From JBMTVT01 sp049451635 (GTDB lineage: Bacteria; Bacteroidota; Bacteroidia; Flavobacteriales; Flavobacteriaceae): a stretch of 45,310 nt of DNA. This document shows positions 31,986-40,718 of this stretch, piece after piece. How positions within the stretch are numbered: the first letter of the stretch is position 1; each line of letters begins with the position of its first letter. Both the position numbers and the translations under genes were made by a program. The stretch is taken from the NCBI GenBank assembly GCA_049451635.1, contig JBMTVT010000008.1, forward strand, positions 1 through 45,310. The letters run 5' to 3'. The notes under the pieces were generated by a model that ran no database searches, was not told where the DNA came from, and saw nothing but the letters and a program-made list of their open reading frames with translations.

Positions 31986-32852
31986 ATGCTGTCAATAGAC
32001 CCAAAAACATTATCAACCAGTAAATTGCATAGTTATTTGTTAAGTGCTGTGGCACCAAGGCCTATAGCTTTTGCAAGTACAGTTGATACTCACGGTAATC
32101 CAAATTTGTCGCCATTTAGCTTTTTTAATGTATTTAGTGCAAACCCACCCATATTAGTGTTTTCTCCTGCAAGACGCGTAAGGGGTAATACAACTAAGCA
32201 CACTTTAGAAAATGCTGAAGCTACAAGGGAAGTGGTAATTAATGTGGTGAATTATGATATGGTTCACCAAATGTCGTTGAGTAGTGCAGAGTATCCAGAA
32301 AAGGTAAATGAGTTTGAAAAAGCGGGACTAACCATGCTCAAATCAGAGAATGTAAAACCTTTTAGAGTGGCCGAGGCCCCTGTTCAGTTCGAGTGTAAGG
32401 TAAACGATATTATTAAATTAGGAACAGAGGCTGGTGCAGGGAATTTGATTATTTGTGAAATTGTAAAATTTCACATTGATGACGGCGTTTTAAATGAAGA
32501 TGGTTCCATAGACCAAAAAAAATTAGATTTGGTTGCCAGAGCAGGGGACAGCTATTACAGTCGTGCTAAAAAAGGATTTTTTGAAATCCCTAAACCAAGT
32601 ATTGCGGGAATTGGGGTAGATAATTTCCCAGAACATGTTAGAAACAGTATGGTTTTAACAGGAAACGATTTGGGGATGTTGGCAAATATTGAAGCCTTAC
32701 CTACCAAAAAAATGGTAGAAGATTTTATAGAGGATATTGGCAAACTGCACCCCAATATTAAAACGGTAACCCACAGGCAAAAACATAAATTGGCACGTAA
32801 CTACTTAAGCTTTGGAGATATAGAAAGCGCTTGGAAAGTGTTATTGTCGTAA
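31986..32852 (+). CDS. Flavin reductase family protein (FMN-binding split barrel)
   Basis: A 288-residue protein of the flavin-reductase-like family. The FMN-binding split-barrel pattern is visible: LLSAVAPRPIAFASTVDTHGNPNLSPFSFFNVFSANPPILVFSP, then VINVVNYDMVHQMSLSSAEYP. The C-terminal part beyond about residue 200 is a family-specific extension (KPSIAGIGVDNFPEHVRNS). Such proteins use NAD(P)H to reduce flavins or bind FMN in an oxidoreductase; the partner is not evident. It has its own promoter and is 38 bases upstream of the DUF3127 gene. Confidence 0.88.
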   Translation: MLSIDPKTLSTSKLHSYLLSAVAPRPIAFASTVDTHGNPNLSPFSFFNVFSANPPILVFSPARRVRGNTTKHTLENAEATREVVINVVNYDMVHQMSLSSAEYPEKVNEFEKAGLTMLKSENVKPFRVAEAPVQFECKVNDIIKLGTEAGAGNLIICEIVKFHIDDGVLNEDGSIDQKKLDLVARAGDSYYSRAKKGFFEIPKPSIAGIGVDNFPEHVRNSMVLTGNDLGMLANIEALPTKKMVEDFIEDIGKLHPNIKTVTHRQKHKLARNYLSFGDIESAWKVLLS

Positions 32853-32890
32853 ATTAATAAGTGAATAATTAAAGAATAAATATAGATTAC

Positions 32891-33268
32891 ATGGAAGTTC
32901 AAGGAAGAATAAAAATGATAGGAGAAACCCAAACATTTGGAAATAACGGGTTTAGAAAAAGAGAAATTGTAGTAACTACTGAAGAGCAGTACCCACAGCA
33001 CATTATGGTAGAATTTGTACAGGATAAAACCGATTTGCTAAACAACTATCAAGTAGGGCAACAAGTAAAAGTAAGTATCAATTTACGTGGTAGAGAGTGG
33101 GTTAACCCACAAGGAGAAACCAAATATTTTAACTCCATTCAAGGATGGCGCATTGAAGCATTGCAAACTGAAGCTGGAGGTGAAAACTTACCACCAGTGC
33201 CACCTGCTGATGCTTTCGAACCTGCTGGTGATTTAAATGAAGACGACCACGACGATTTACCATTTTAA
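32891..33268 (+). CDS. DUF3127 protein, OB-fold (single-strand-binding-like)
   Basis: A 125-residue protein of the DUF3127 family. The N-terminal part (MEVQGRIKMIGETQTFGNNGFRKREIVV, then QVKVSINLRGREWVNPQGETKYFNSIQGWRIEAL) follows an OB-fold pattern. It ends in an acidic tail DLNEDDHDDLPF, very like the acidic tip with terminal DDxPF of single-stranded DNA-binding proteins that recruits partners. A role on nucleic acid is inferred from that resemblance. It is followed by a palindromic repeat and a terminator. Confidence 0.85.
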   Translation: MEVQGRIKMIGETQTFGNNGFRKREIVVTTEEQYPQHIMVEFVQDKTDLLNNYQVGQQVKVSINLRGREWVNPQGETKYFNSIQGWRIEALQTEAGGENLPPVPPADAFEPAGDLNEDDHDDLPF

Positions 33269-33275
33269 TAACAGT

Positions 33276-33300
33276 TATCCTGAACTTGTTTCAGAATCTC
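33276..33300. repeat. Interspersed palindromic repeat, family A, copy 2
   Basis: ATCCTGAACTTGTTTCAGAATC: CTGAA (33280-33284) pairs with TTCAG (33290-33294) around CTTGT. It is placed seven bases after the DUF3127 stop and is of the same type as the elements at 1111 and 43774. Confidence 0.55.
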
Positions 33301-33308
33301 ATAAAACT

Positions 33309-33341
33309 AACCTTTCAGTAAATAATATTGAAAGGTTTTTT
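33309..33341 (+). terminator. Rho-independent terminator after the DUF3127 gene
   Basis: AACCTTTCA pairs perfectly with TGAAAGGTT around an 11-base A/T loop, followed by TTTTT. It ends 12 bases before the aat start. Confidence 0.75.
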
Positions 33342-33352
33342 ATTTTTATGAC

Positions 33353-33976
33353 ATGCACTATTTAACCAATAAACTATGGTTTCCAAACGTAAACGAAGCT
33401 ACAAAAGATGGCTTGTTGGCCATTGGTGGCGACTTATCAGTAGAACGGTTGTTGCTTGCATATAAATTGGGCATCTTCCCTTGGTTTGAGTATGAAGAGC
33501 CTATTTTGTGGTGGTCACCAAATCCGAGATTTGTATTGTTTCCAGAAAAGTTAAAGGTATCAAAAAGCATGAAACAGTTTATGAGGAACAATGATTATAC
33601 AATAACCGTTAATCAAGATTTTAAAGCGGTTATTACAACGTGTTCTGAAACAAAAAGAGAAGGGCAAACAGGTACCTGGATAACCAAAAATATGATTGAG
33701 GCCTACACAAAGCTCCATAAATTTGGCTATGCCAAATCGGTGGAGGTTTGGGATAAGGATGTTTTAATTGGCGGGCTTTATGGTATAGATATAGGCAATG
33801 GCTTGTTTTGTGGCGAGAGCATGTTCTCTAAAGTAAGTAACGCCAGCAAACTAGCATTCATAACCTTTGTACAAAACAGTCATTACAAACTTATAGACTG
33901 CCAAGTGTATACCAAGCACCTTGAAAGTTTAGGTGCTGAAGACATACCTAGGGATGCATTTTTAAGGTATTTATAG
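33353..33976 (+). CDS. aat: Leucyl/phenylalanyl-tRNA--protein transferase
   Basis: Aat adds Leu or Phe from its tRNA to proteins with N-terminal Arg or Lys, marking them for ClpS/ClpAP degradation by the N-end rule. The 207-residue protein has the conserved FPNVNEATKDGLLAIGGDLSVERLLLAYKLGIFPW, WWSPNPRFVL, TGTWITKNMIEAYTKLH and GGLYGIDIGNGLFCGESMFS. The start codon is the ATG at 33353; an ATG five bases earlier opens a five-codon frame only. It lies convergent to tag. Confidence 0.96.
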   Translation: MHYLTNKLWFPNVNEATKDGLLAIGGDLSVERLLLAYKLGIFPWFEYEEPILWWSPNPRFVLFPEKLKVSKSMKQFMRNNDYTITVNQDFKAVITTCSETKREGQTGTWITKNMIEAYTKLHKFGYAKSVEVWDKDVLIGGLYGIDIGNGLFCGESMFSKVSNASKLAFITFVQNSHYKLIDCQVYTKHLESLGAEDIPRDAFLRYL

Positions 33977-34072
33977 TTTGACTTTGTAAAAAATTTCAAC
34001 TACCTCCGTTTAATTGCTGATATAAATAATTAAAACTATACATATCATCATAGTTAAACGAAACTCCAAGTT

Positions 34073-34639
34073 TTAAATTTCATGGTATCTAAAGCAATTA
34101 ACCTCATGGTCGTTTACCATACCTGTGGCTTGCATATGCGCATAAATAACTGTGGTGCCCACAAACTTAAAACCACGTTTTTTTAAATCTTTACTTATTG
34201 CATCACTTAAGTTTGTTGTTGCAGGAGCTTCCTTGTAGTTTTTAACTTTATTTTTTATTGGTTTTCCATTTGTGAAACCCCAAATATATTTGCTAAAGCT
34301 CCCAAATTCTTTTTGTGTTTTTATAAAAGCCTGAGCGTTGGTAATAGTGGCATGAATCTTTAATTTGTTTCTAATAATGCCAGTATCTTTTAGCAATTCA
34401 TCAATTTTGTTTTGATTATATAATGCTATTTTTTTATGGTCAAAATTATCAAAAGCAGCCCTGAAATTTTCACGTTTACGTAAAACAGTAATCCAGCTCA
34501 ACCCCGCTTGAAAGGTTTCCAATATTAAAAATTCAAAAAGTGTAGCATCATCATAAACAGGAACGCCCCATTCTTGGTCGTGGTAAGCTTCGTATAAGGA
34601 ATCACCAACGCACCAACCACATCTGTGTTTTGTCTCCAT
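34073..34639 (-). CDS. tag: DNA-3-methyladenine glycosylase I
   Basis: Tag excises 3-methyladenine from alkylated DNA. The 188-residue protein keeps the zinc-snap ligands expected from the E. coli enzyme: Cys7 and His20 (RCGWC...AYHDQEWG) and His178 and Cys182 (NDHEVNCF). The catalytic pocket stretch ETFQAGLSWITVLRKRENFRAAFDNFD and the VGTTVIYAHMQATGMVNDH end are also present. It lies between aat (convergent) and the TonB-like gene (same strand, 76-base gap). Confidence 0.95.
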   Translation of the reverse strand: METKHRCGWCVGDSLYEAYHDQEWGVPVYDDATLFEFLILETFQAGLSWITVLRKRENFRAAFDNFDHKKIALYNQNKIDELLKDTGIIRNKLKIHATITNAQAFIKTQKEFGSFSKYIWGFTNGKPIKNKVKNYKEAPATTNLSDAISKDLKKRGFKFVGTTVIYAHMQATGMVNDHEVNCFRYHEI

Positions 34640-34715
34640 AAAAAATTAAATCAATGAAGCAACAAGATACTTTTTTGAATAATAAATTAAAAGCTAAAAG
34701 CAGTAGGAAATGAAT

Positions 34716-35432
34716 TTATTGTTTGCCAATAAAATAAAACGTAATGGTACCTATTTGACTAGGTTTTGAAGCATCAGCACTAAATTGTGATTGGTTGGCA
34801 TATTCCAAGGCGCGTTCAATTAAACATTCATTATCGGAGGTTGAAGAGGAGTTTACATAAGAATCTATAACGTCGCCATTGGCATTAACGGTAATATTAA
34901 CAATGATTTTGCCAGCAACCTCACAAAGGTAAACAGGTATAGGAATATAAATTTTCGTTCGATTTAATAATGAAAAACTAATGGTGCTCTTAGAGTTATT
35001 GCCACCAGATTTTTGCTTTTTTAAAAGTTCGTTTACTTTGCTGAATTTAGAAAGTTCTTCTTCCTTTAACTTTGAATCTTTATCATCTTCATAAACGCGT
35101 TTCGCAGTATTGGGGCCATCTGTAAAACTACTAGATTTTGGCACATAATCTTCGGGGGGTGCAATAGTTTTATAAGCTTGGGCAAACTGTTTGGTTTGTT
35201 GGTTCTCGTTAAAAGCATTGTTGGTTTCTGCCTTGGTGTTATTAAGCTTTTCTATAGCTTCTAGTAGTTTAATTTCCTCTTTGGTAAGTTCTTTTTCTGG
35301 TTCAACTTCATAGTAACTTTCTGAAATGAATTCGCTTTGTTTTTTTAAACTTAAATTGAAAACAGATAGGGCAACCGTTCCTGAAAGGAAGAAGGTAATT
35401 AAGAGAGCCTTATGTTGATTTGTTAGGTGCAA
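34716..35432 (-). CDS. TonB-like energy transducer family protein
   Basis: A 238-residue protein with one N-terminal membrane helix (about 8-26), a charged, low-complexity spacer rich in Glu, Lys, Asn and Ser, and a C-terminal domain resembling TonB (GKIIVNITVNANGDVIDSYVN ... ALEYANQSQFSADASKPSQIGTITFYFIGKQ). The spacer lacks the proline run of the TonB at 13189 and is shorter, so it may be a divergent transducer or an AgmX/PglI-type relative. It follows truB on the same strand with a 57-base gap. Confidence 0.75.
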   Translation of the reverse strand: MHLTNQHKALLITFFLSGTVALSVFNLSLKKQSEFISESYYEVEPEKELTKEEIKLLEAIEKLNNTKAETNNAFNENQQTKQFAQAYKTIAPPEDYVPKSSSFTDGPNTAKRVYEDDKDSKLKEEELSKFSKVNELLKKQKSGGNNSKSTISFSLLNRTKIYIPIPVYLCEVAGKIIVNITVNANGDVIDSYVNSSSTSDNECLIERALEYANQSQFSADASKPSQIGTITFYFIGKQ

Positions 35433-35489
35433 ATCTTAAATTTTACGTTTGGGTTCGTGAAATATACGTAAAATAAAGGATTTTAGTTG

Positions 35490-36185
35490 TTAACAGATGT
35501 TAAGAGCCTCAATAAAAGCTTCAATAGAAGAGGCGTTTTCAACATGAAAAGCACCAATCTTGGTACGCCTTAAAGCCGATAAATGAGCACCAGAATTAAG
35601 TGCTTTGCCAAAATCGTTGGCTAATGAGCGAATGTAAGTGCCCTTGCTGCATACCACTCTAAAATCAATTTGAAGATTATCGATTTTAGTAATTTCAAAC
35701 TCTGAAATGTTAACCGTTCTTGGTTTTATTTCAACGTTTTCTCCAGCTCTTGCAAATTCATACAAGCGTTTTCCGTCTTTTTTTATTGCGGAAAATACAG
35801 GTGGAAATTGGTGGATATCACCAATAAACTGATGGGTAGTTTCTTTTATTAATTTTTCGTTGATATGACTAGTTTCAAAGGTTTCATTGATTTCGGTTTC
35901 CAAATCAAAAGAAGGTGTGGTGCTTCCTAAAACAATAGTTCCTGTGTATTCTTTTTCTTGTCCTTGAAACGTGTCAATTTGCTTGGTCATTTTACCCGTA
36001 CAAATAACCAGTAAACCTGTTGCTAAAGGATCTAAAGTGCCAGCATGACCAACCTTTATTTTTTTTATTTTGAAAGCTTGCTTGATTTCCCAACGCAATT
36101 TATTAACCACTTGAAAGGAGGTCCAGTTCAAAGGTTTGTCAATCAATAAAACTTCACCTGAAAGATAATCTTCTGCAGTTTTCAT
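35490..36185 (-). CDS. truB: tRNA pseudouridine-55 synthase TruB
   Basis: TruB converts U55 of tRNA to pseudouridine. From ATG at 36185 the protein is 231 residues (MKTAEDYLSGEVLLIDKPLNWTSF). An in-frame ATG at 36215 would add 10 residues without family similarity and overlap uppP. The catalytic aspartate is in GHAGTLDPLATGLLV; further markers are PPVFSAIKKDGKRLYEFARAGE and CSKGTYIRSLANDFG. The chosen start leaves one base after the uppP stop, consistent with a tight uppP-truB operon. Confidence 0.96.
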   Translation of the reverse strand: MKTAEDYLSGEVLLIDKPLNWTSFQVVNKLRWEIKQAFKIKKIKVGHAGTLDPLATGLLVICTGKMTKQIDTFQGQEKEYTGTIVLGSTTPSFDLETEINETFETSHINEKLIKETTHQFIGDIHQFPPVFSAIKKDGKRLYEFARAGENVEIKPRTVNISEFEITKIDNLQIDFRVVCSKGTYIRSLANDFGKALNSGAHLSALRRTKIGAFHVENASSIEAFIEALNIC

Positions 36186-36186
36186 A

Positions 36187-36981
36187 TTAATAGAACAATG
36201 AAAATGCGATAGCAATTAAACCAACAACAACACAGTACATAGCAAAATAGCTAAGCTTACTTTTTTTAACTAAAGCAATCATCCATGTGCAAGCAAAGAG
36301 TCCAGAGACAAAAGCAGCTATAAACCCAATGAAAAGCATTGTAAAATTGCCGCTTTCATAAGTTAACTTTCCGCTAAAAACATCTTTAGCTATTTTGCCA
36401 AAAATTAAAGGGACTACCATTAAAAATGAAAAACGGGCAGCTTTGGTTTTATCATTTCCCAATAATACGGAAGTAGAAATTGTTGCGCCAGAGCGCGAAA
36501 TACCTGGTAACATGGCAATAGCTTGTGAGACACCTATGATAAACGCATTGCCAAATGTAACATTTTTGTTTGTATTTTTTGCCTTGTCTGCTAAGTACAG
36601 TAAAATAGCAGTAACGATTAACATAAAACCAACCAGTAAAATGTTACCACCAAAAAGCGATTCTAACTGTTTCTCGAAAAATAGACCAACCACAACTGCA
36701 GGAATCATGGAAAAGGCGATTTTTACAATAAATTTCAAATCATCATTCCACTCAAATTTTAAAGCGCCTTTTATTAAGAGCAAAATATCTTTTCTAAAAA
36801 CCACCATGGTACTTAGTGCAGTCGCGAAATGTAAAACCACGGTAAACAATAGGCTTTCTTCAGGGACTGATTGGTCGCCCAAAATGGCTTTTCCTAATTC
36901 TAAATGGCCGCTGGATGAAACTGGTAAAAATTCGGTAAGTCCTTGAATAATACCAAGAATGATGGAGTCAATTATATTCAT
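36187..36981 (-). CDS. uppP: Undecaprenyl-diphosphate phosphatase UppP (BacA)
   Basis: UppP recycles undecaprenyl pyrophosphate to the monophosphate carrier for cell-wall synthesis. From ATG at 36981 it is 264 residues (MNIIDSIILGIIQGLTEFLPVSSSGHLELG). The two active-site blocks are present: EFLPVSSSGHL near the N-terminus and PGISRSGATIS in the middle. About eight hydrophobic segments are seen. An upstream ATG at 36999 adds six residues; the inner one fits the family better. It precedes truB directly; gene debris lies upstream of it. Confidence 0.95.
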   Translation of the reverse strand: MNIIDSIILGIIQGLTEFLPVSSSGHLELGKAILGDQSVPEESLLFTVVLHFATALSTMVVFRKDILLLIKGALKFEWNDDLKFIVKIAFSMIPAVVVGLFFEKQLESLFGGNILLVGFMLIVTAILLYLADKAKNTNKNVTFGNAFIIGVSQAIAMLPGISRSGATISTSVLLGNDKTKAARFSFLMVVPLIFGKIAKDVFSGKLTYESGNFTMLFIGFIAAFVSGLFACTWMIALVKKSKLSYFAMYCVVVGLIAIAFSLFY

Positions 36982-37038
36982 GGGGGTAAAAATAACCAAT
37001 AACCTAAAGTAAATGCAAGGGATTAGGAAAAAATTTAG

Positions 37039-37350
37039 TTATATAAAAATCCAACCAATAACCATTATTAAAAAAAATGCCAAAAACACCTTGTAGCAGT
37101 GTGGAAACAGTTTGCGTTTTTAATGCTGTAGGGGTGTCCATTCCAGAAAACTGGTCCACTACCCAAAAGTAACTATCGTTTAAATGCGAAACTGTCATAG
37201 AGCCAGCAACAATGGCCAAAACCGTTAGGGCTTTCCCTAAGGCAGAATCTAAACCGAACGATTCTAAAATAGGCGCCATTATATCAGCGGTTTTTATTAT
37301 GGACACAGTAGAAGACCCTTGTGCTGTTTTTTAAAACAGCAGCTGCTTTT
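37039..37350 (-). pseudogene. Gluconate permease (GntP family) C-terminal fragment, frameshifted
   Basis: The minus strand encodes the last roughly 100 residues of a GntP-type gluconate:H+ symporter: TAQGSSTVSIIKTADIMAPIL, then LTVLAIVAGSMTVSHLNDSYFWVVDQFSGMD. Full-length members are about 440 residues, so most of the gene is gone. Two homopolymer indels break it further. Removing one T from the run at 37327-37332 continues the N-side homology (AAAVLKTAQG). Removing one A from the run at 37070-37077 restores a normal hydrophobic C-terminus (IFLIMVIGWIFI) ending at TAA 37041-37039. This is a degraded relic. Confidence 0.75.
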
Positions 37351-37518
37351 TGCGGTGCTTTAGATTTAGATGATGTTGAAACCAAAGATTTCGGAATTCA
37401 TTATACCGATGCTGTTATAAAATATGCTAAAAACTTAAAAGATGCTATGAGTAACAGTGACATGTATGTAAAAAAAATAGCAGAAAAGTTTGCCGAAACT
37501 TTACTATTACTTCAATAA
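37351..37518 (+). pseudogene. Gene fragment of unknown family (C-terminal end)
   Basis: About 55 in-frame codons reading DLDDVETKDFGIHYTDAV ... NSDMYVKKIAEKFAETLLLLQ, then TAA. Composition is protein-like (amphipathic, acidic/basic balance), but there is no proper start: the frame runs back into the antisense of the GntP relic. It is most likely the 3' end of a lost gene joined to the permease fragment. I do not recognise the family. Confidence 0.4.
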
Positions 37519-37519
37519 A

Positions 37520-37566
37520 TGTCAGTTCGAGAGATTTCGAAGTATGAGAAATTATATTGAGAACTA
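37520..37566. repeat. Interspersed palindromic repeat, family B, overlapping the DUF3098 stop
   Basis: TGTCAGTTCGAG at the left and TTGAGAACT at the right pair (AGTTC 37524-37528 with GAACT 37561-37565) around an inner GATTTC/GAAATT stem. I recall GTCAGTTCGAG...GAGAACT elements as common intergenic repeats of Flavobacteriaceae. Here the right end overlaps the TAG stop of the minus-strand DUF3098 gene. Confidence 0.6.
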
Positions 37567-37818
37567 CTCTTTGTGAGGATTTAAAAGAATAGCGTAAATT
37601 TCAATACCAAAGCCAATAAGAACTAACATAGGTGCTAAACGAATACGTCTCCAGTTAAAAATTTCAGGGTTAAAAACATTGGGATCGTCGCTACCGCCAC
37701 CTGCCATTAAAATAAATCCTAAGGCTATAATTGCAAGACCAATAAACATGAACTTATAGTTTTTCTTTCCAAAAACAAACACGGGTTTGTTTTCTTCTTT
37801 TCGTTTTTTTTCTCCCAT
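37564..37818 (-). CDS. DUF3098 family membrane protein
   Basis: An 84-residue protein with two membrane helices (about 22-40 and 60-79) separated by GGGSDDPNVFNPEIFNWRRIRLAPM, the DUF3098 signature. Function unknown. In this family of bacteria it is usually next to ftsX and uppP, which is the case here apart from the debris between it and uppP. It starts about 70 bases after the ftsX stop on the same strand. Its stop lies in an interspersed repeat. Confidence 0.85.
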   Translation of the reverse strand: MGEKKRKEENKPVFVFGKKNYKFMFIGLAIIALGFILMAGGGSDDPNVFNPEIFNWRRIRLAPMLVLIGFGIEIYAILLNPHKE

Positions 37819-37887
37819 AATTATTCTAAAGTGCTACAAATTAAAGCAATTATTAAAAACTATTACGATAAGGTCTTTATAAATTAT

Positions 37888-38766
37888 CTAATAATATAAC
37901 TCATCAGTTTTTAAATTCAGGAAACGTTGTGTTGCAAAATGGGTGCTAATCCAGGTAATAACAATCCCTAAAACAAAAATTAAAACAAATAGTAAACTTA
38001 CCAAAACAGGGTTACTTAGTAATTGTAAATCTGTGAATGTTTTGTTTAGATAATATAGTACTATCGCCATACCAATTAAGGCTAAAACAGCACCAATCAT
38101 TCCCAGACGGACACTTTTCCAAACAAATGGGCGACGAATAAACTGTTTGGTAGCACCCACCATTTGCATGGTTTTTATGGTAAAACGTTTTGAATAAACT
38201 GCTAATCTTATGGAGCTATTAATCAATAAAACAGCAATTATTGTGAAAATTCCACTAATAACCAAAACCCAAAAACTAATTTTTTTAACGTTGTCATTCA
38301 TTAAATTAACCAAGTCGTTATCATAAGTGACTTCATCAACAAAGCCTTTTGATAAGGCTTCCGCTGAAATTTTTTCAAGATGTTCCGAGGTTACAAAATC
38401 GGCTTTTAAATGCACATCAATAGAGTTTTGTAATGGATTATAACCCACAAAATCCATAAAATCTTCACCATTTTCGGCTTTCATAAATTCGGCTGCCTGT
38501 TCTTTAGAAACGTATTCGGTACTCTTTACATAATCTGCCATGGCTAAACTTTTCTCCAGTTGCTTGATTTCAACATCTTTTGCGGATTCTTTTAAATAAA
38601 CGGTAACAACGACTTGTTCCTTAAAATGATCGGATACTTTTTTAGCGTTCAAAACCAGCATGCCCAATAATCCCAATAAAAATAAAACTAGGGCAATACT
38701 CAACACCACAGAAAAATAAGAAGATATCAATCGGCGTTTTTGGTGCTTTTCAAAAGATGAACTCAT
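37888..38766 (-). CDS. ftsX: Cell division protein FtsX
   Basis: FtsX is the membrane partner of the FtsE ATPase; the pair activates peptidoglycan hydrolases at the division site. The 292-residue protein has an N-terminal helix (about 17-39), a periplasmic domain (about 40-165 with VVTVYLKESAKDVEIKQLEK) and three C-terminal helices with the conserved KRFTIKTMQMVGATKQFIRRPFVWKS loop. ftsE is not nearby. It heads the ftsX-DUF3098-(debris)-uppP-truB block. Confidence 0.94.
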   Translation of the reverse strand: MSSSFEKHQKRRLISSYFSVVLSIALVLFLLGLLGMLVLNAKKVSDHFKEQVVVTVYLKESAKDVEIKQLEKSLAMADYVKSTEYVSKEQAAEFMKAENGEDFMDFVGYNPLQNSIDVHLKADFVTSEHLEKISAEALSKGFVDEVTYDNDLVNLMNDNVKKISFWVLVISGIFTIIAVLLINSSIRLAVYSKRFTIKTMQMVGATKQFIRRPFVWKSVRLGMIGAVLALIGMAIVLYYLNKTFTDLQLLSNPVLVSLLFVLIFVLGIVITWISTHFATQRFLNLKTDELYY

Positions 38767-38846
38767 AAAATATGGATTAACGATGTAAAAATAGCAAACA
38801 AAAATTATTCATTACAGTTTACAACGTTTAAACTTTTAACATTGTT

Positions 38847-39764
38847 TTAAAATGATGCTTTTTTTTGAGATTTACTGGTGATGTAAACCCCAGTTGCAAC
38901 CAATAAACAACTCAATATTTTTACCAAACTAATGTCTTGAGCATAATCACTTTTCATAAAAATATAGGCTAAAATACTTACCATTATAAAACTAACCACG
39001 GGTTGTAAATACACATAACTACTAGTTATTGCTGGCGATACATATTTTAGCGCATAGATATTAAACAGGTAAGCGAAAAAGGTGGTAAATAAAACCACAT
39101 AACCAATTGTTAAATACGTGTTAATAGTAAAGGTGTCAAAATCAGTGTTTAAAAAGTCGCTAATTCCAATTGGGGAAGCATAAATAAAACCAAATAAAAA
39201 CACCCAACTAACTACTGTAATGGCATTATATTTTTGCATGAGTGTTTTTGCAATTACCAAATATAACCCATAACTACAAGCATTTAAAAAAACAAATAGA
39301 TTGCCCAAAAATGTGCTTGTACCCTCTACTTTATTACCATATAAAATTAAAAAAACAGCACCTATACCCGCCATGGCAATCCCTATGATTTTATTTTTGG
39401 TAAGTTGTTCTTTTAATATGATTAGGCTAAATATTAAAACCAAAACGGGATTTGATGTTTGTATGATTGAAGCATCAATAGGAGAGGTTAAATTAATGCC
39501 ATGAAAAAAAAGCATTTGGTTTAAGGCGCCTCCAAATAAGCCACAAAGTGCCAACTTCAATAAGTCTTTTTTTTCAACGGGTTCCTTTACAAACAGAAAC
39601 TTTATAAGCCAGAATAATAATGCACAACACGAAAGCCTTATAAATACGAATGCAGAAGGTCCAATTTTATTGGGCATGATGCCTTTGGCAATGATATAAT
39701 TGGCACCGTAAATAATATTGGCCCCGAGTAATGCTACATGGGCTTTGGTGGTATTTTTAATCAA
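38847..39764 (-). CDS. EamA/DMT family transporter
   Basis: A 305-residue integral membrane protein with about ten hydrophobic helices in two EamA halves. The first half includes ANIIYGANYIIAKGIMPNKIGPSAFVFIRLSCCALLFW, and the second includes GIAMAGIGAVFLILYGN and later YLQPVVSFIMVSILAYIF. Family members export amino acids, nucleobases or other metabolites; the substrate cannot be predicted. It lies between ftsX and the patatin gene without close coupling. Confidence 0.9.
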   Translation of the reverse strand: MIKNTTKAHVALLGANIIYGANYIIAKGIMPNKIGPSAFVFIRLSCCALLFWLIKFLFVKEPVEKKDLLKLALCGLFGGALNQMLFFHGINLTSPIDASIIQTSNPVLVLIFSLIILKEQLTKNKIIGIAMAGIGAVFLILYGNKVEGTSTFLGNLFVFLNACSYGLYLVIAKTLMQKYNAITVVSWVFLFGFIYASPIGISDFLNTDFDTFTINTYLTIGYVVLFTTFFAYLFNIYALKYVSPAITSSYVYLQPVVSFIMVSILAYIFMKSDYAQDISLVKILSCLLVATGVYITSKSQKKASF

Positions 39765-39814
39765 AAAAAAATGCTTTATTAGCTACGAAGGTAGAAATTT
39801 GAAATTGATTTCTG

Positions 39815-40588
39815 CTATTCTAGCGATTTAAGAATATCGTCAATTTCCTTTTTTGCTTGATTATAGCCAATTTCAAAAGCCCTGTCAATACCTTTAGTTG
39901 CCAAAGTCCCTATTTTATCAATTTCCTTGGGCTCAAAAACATAATTACAGGAATCAAATTTTTTTATGTTATTGGCTTCTAAACCAAGGTGGTAAACACG
40001 ATAAATCAATTTTAAAGACGTATTTATCTCAGATTCTTTAATAGAAGTTATTGGGTTTACAAAACTTCCAATAATTTTTTTAATATGTTTCTTTTTTAAA
40101 GGTTCTACAGGGAAATTATTTAAAATGCCACCATCAGAATAAAAGTTATTGTCAATTTTTACGGGTGAAAATAGAGGTGGCAACGCGCAAGATGCAATCA
40201 AGGGCTTTATGAGTTCTCCTTTATTGAAATATTCCAATTTACCTGATAATAAATTAGTGGCAGTTATGGTTAATGGATGCTTTAATTTGTCGAATGAATT
40301 TTCAGAAAAAAACTTTTTAAAAAACTTTTCGTATTTGTCACTATCCAAAATTCCAGGCTTTTTAATGGTATATAATGAAAAATCCAAAATGGGTGTTTGC
40401 TTAAAAAAATCAATCATCTCGTCTGTATTGTAACCCGAAGCATACAAAGCACAAACCAAAGCACCAGCACTGGTTCCTGAAACTTGGGTTGGTGTAATGC
40501 CGTTTTCCAATAACACTTTTATTAAACCAACATGTGCAATAGCGCGAACACCACCACCTGAAAGCACTAAGCCAATTTCTTCATTCAT
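39815..40588 (-). CDS. Patatin-like phospholipase (RssA type)
   Basis: A 257-residue serine hydrolase from ATG at 40588 (MNEEIGLVLSGGGVRAIAHVG). An in-frame ATG at 40648 adds 20 residues that do not fit the family. The catalytic dyad is Ser40 in GTSAG (38-42) and Asp152 in the DGG motif (SDGGILNNFP); the oxyanion loop is SGGGVR. No signal peptide or membrane helix, so a cytoplasmic or membrane-associated lipid acyl hydrolase is expected. It is divergent from leuS. Confidence 0.93.
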   Translation of the reverse strand: MNEEIGLVLSGGGVRAIAHVGLIKVLLENGITPTQVSGTSAGALVCALYASGYNTDEMIDFFKQTPILDFSLYTIKKPGILDSDKYEKFFKKFFSENSFDKLKHPLTITATNLLSGKLEYFNKGELIKPLIASCALPPLFSPVKIDNNFYSDGGILNNFPVEPLKKKHIKKIIGSFVNPITSIKESEINTSLKLIYRVYHLGLEANNIKKFDSCNYVFEPKEIDKIGTLATKGIDRAFEIGYNQAKKEIDDILKSLE

Positions 40589-40718
40589 AAGAATTTGATT
40601 ATAAAGCACCATAAATATACAATTATATAAATAGCATGAAGTAATCAAAATTGCTTTTAGTTTTTTCTTTTTTTAAAACGTAAATTTGCGCTTTCAAATA
40701 AGCTGAAAGAATACTAGA

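Noticed and set aside
31870..32058. A 62-codon hydrophobic frame on the minus strand upstream of the histidine kinase
   Set aside because: It runs antisense through the flavin reductase promoter and its first 24 codons. The strong plus-strand promoter and gene explain the region better.
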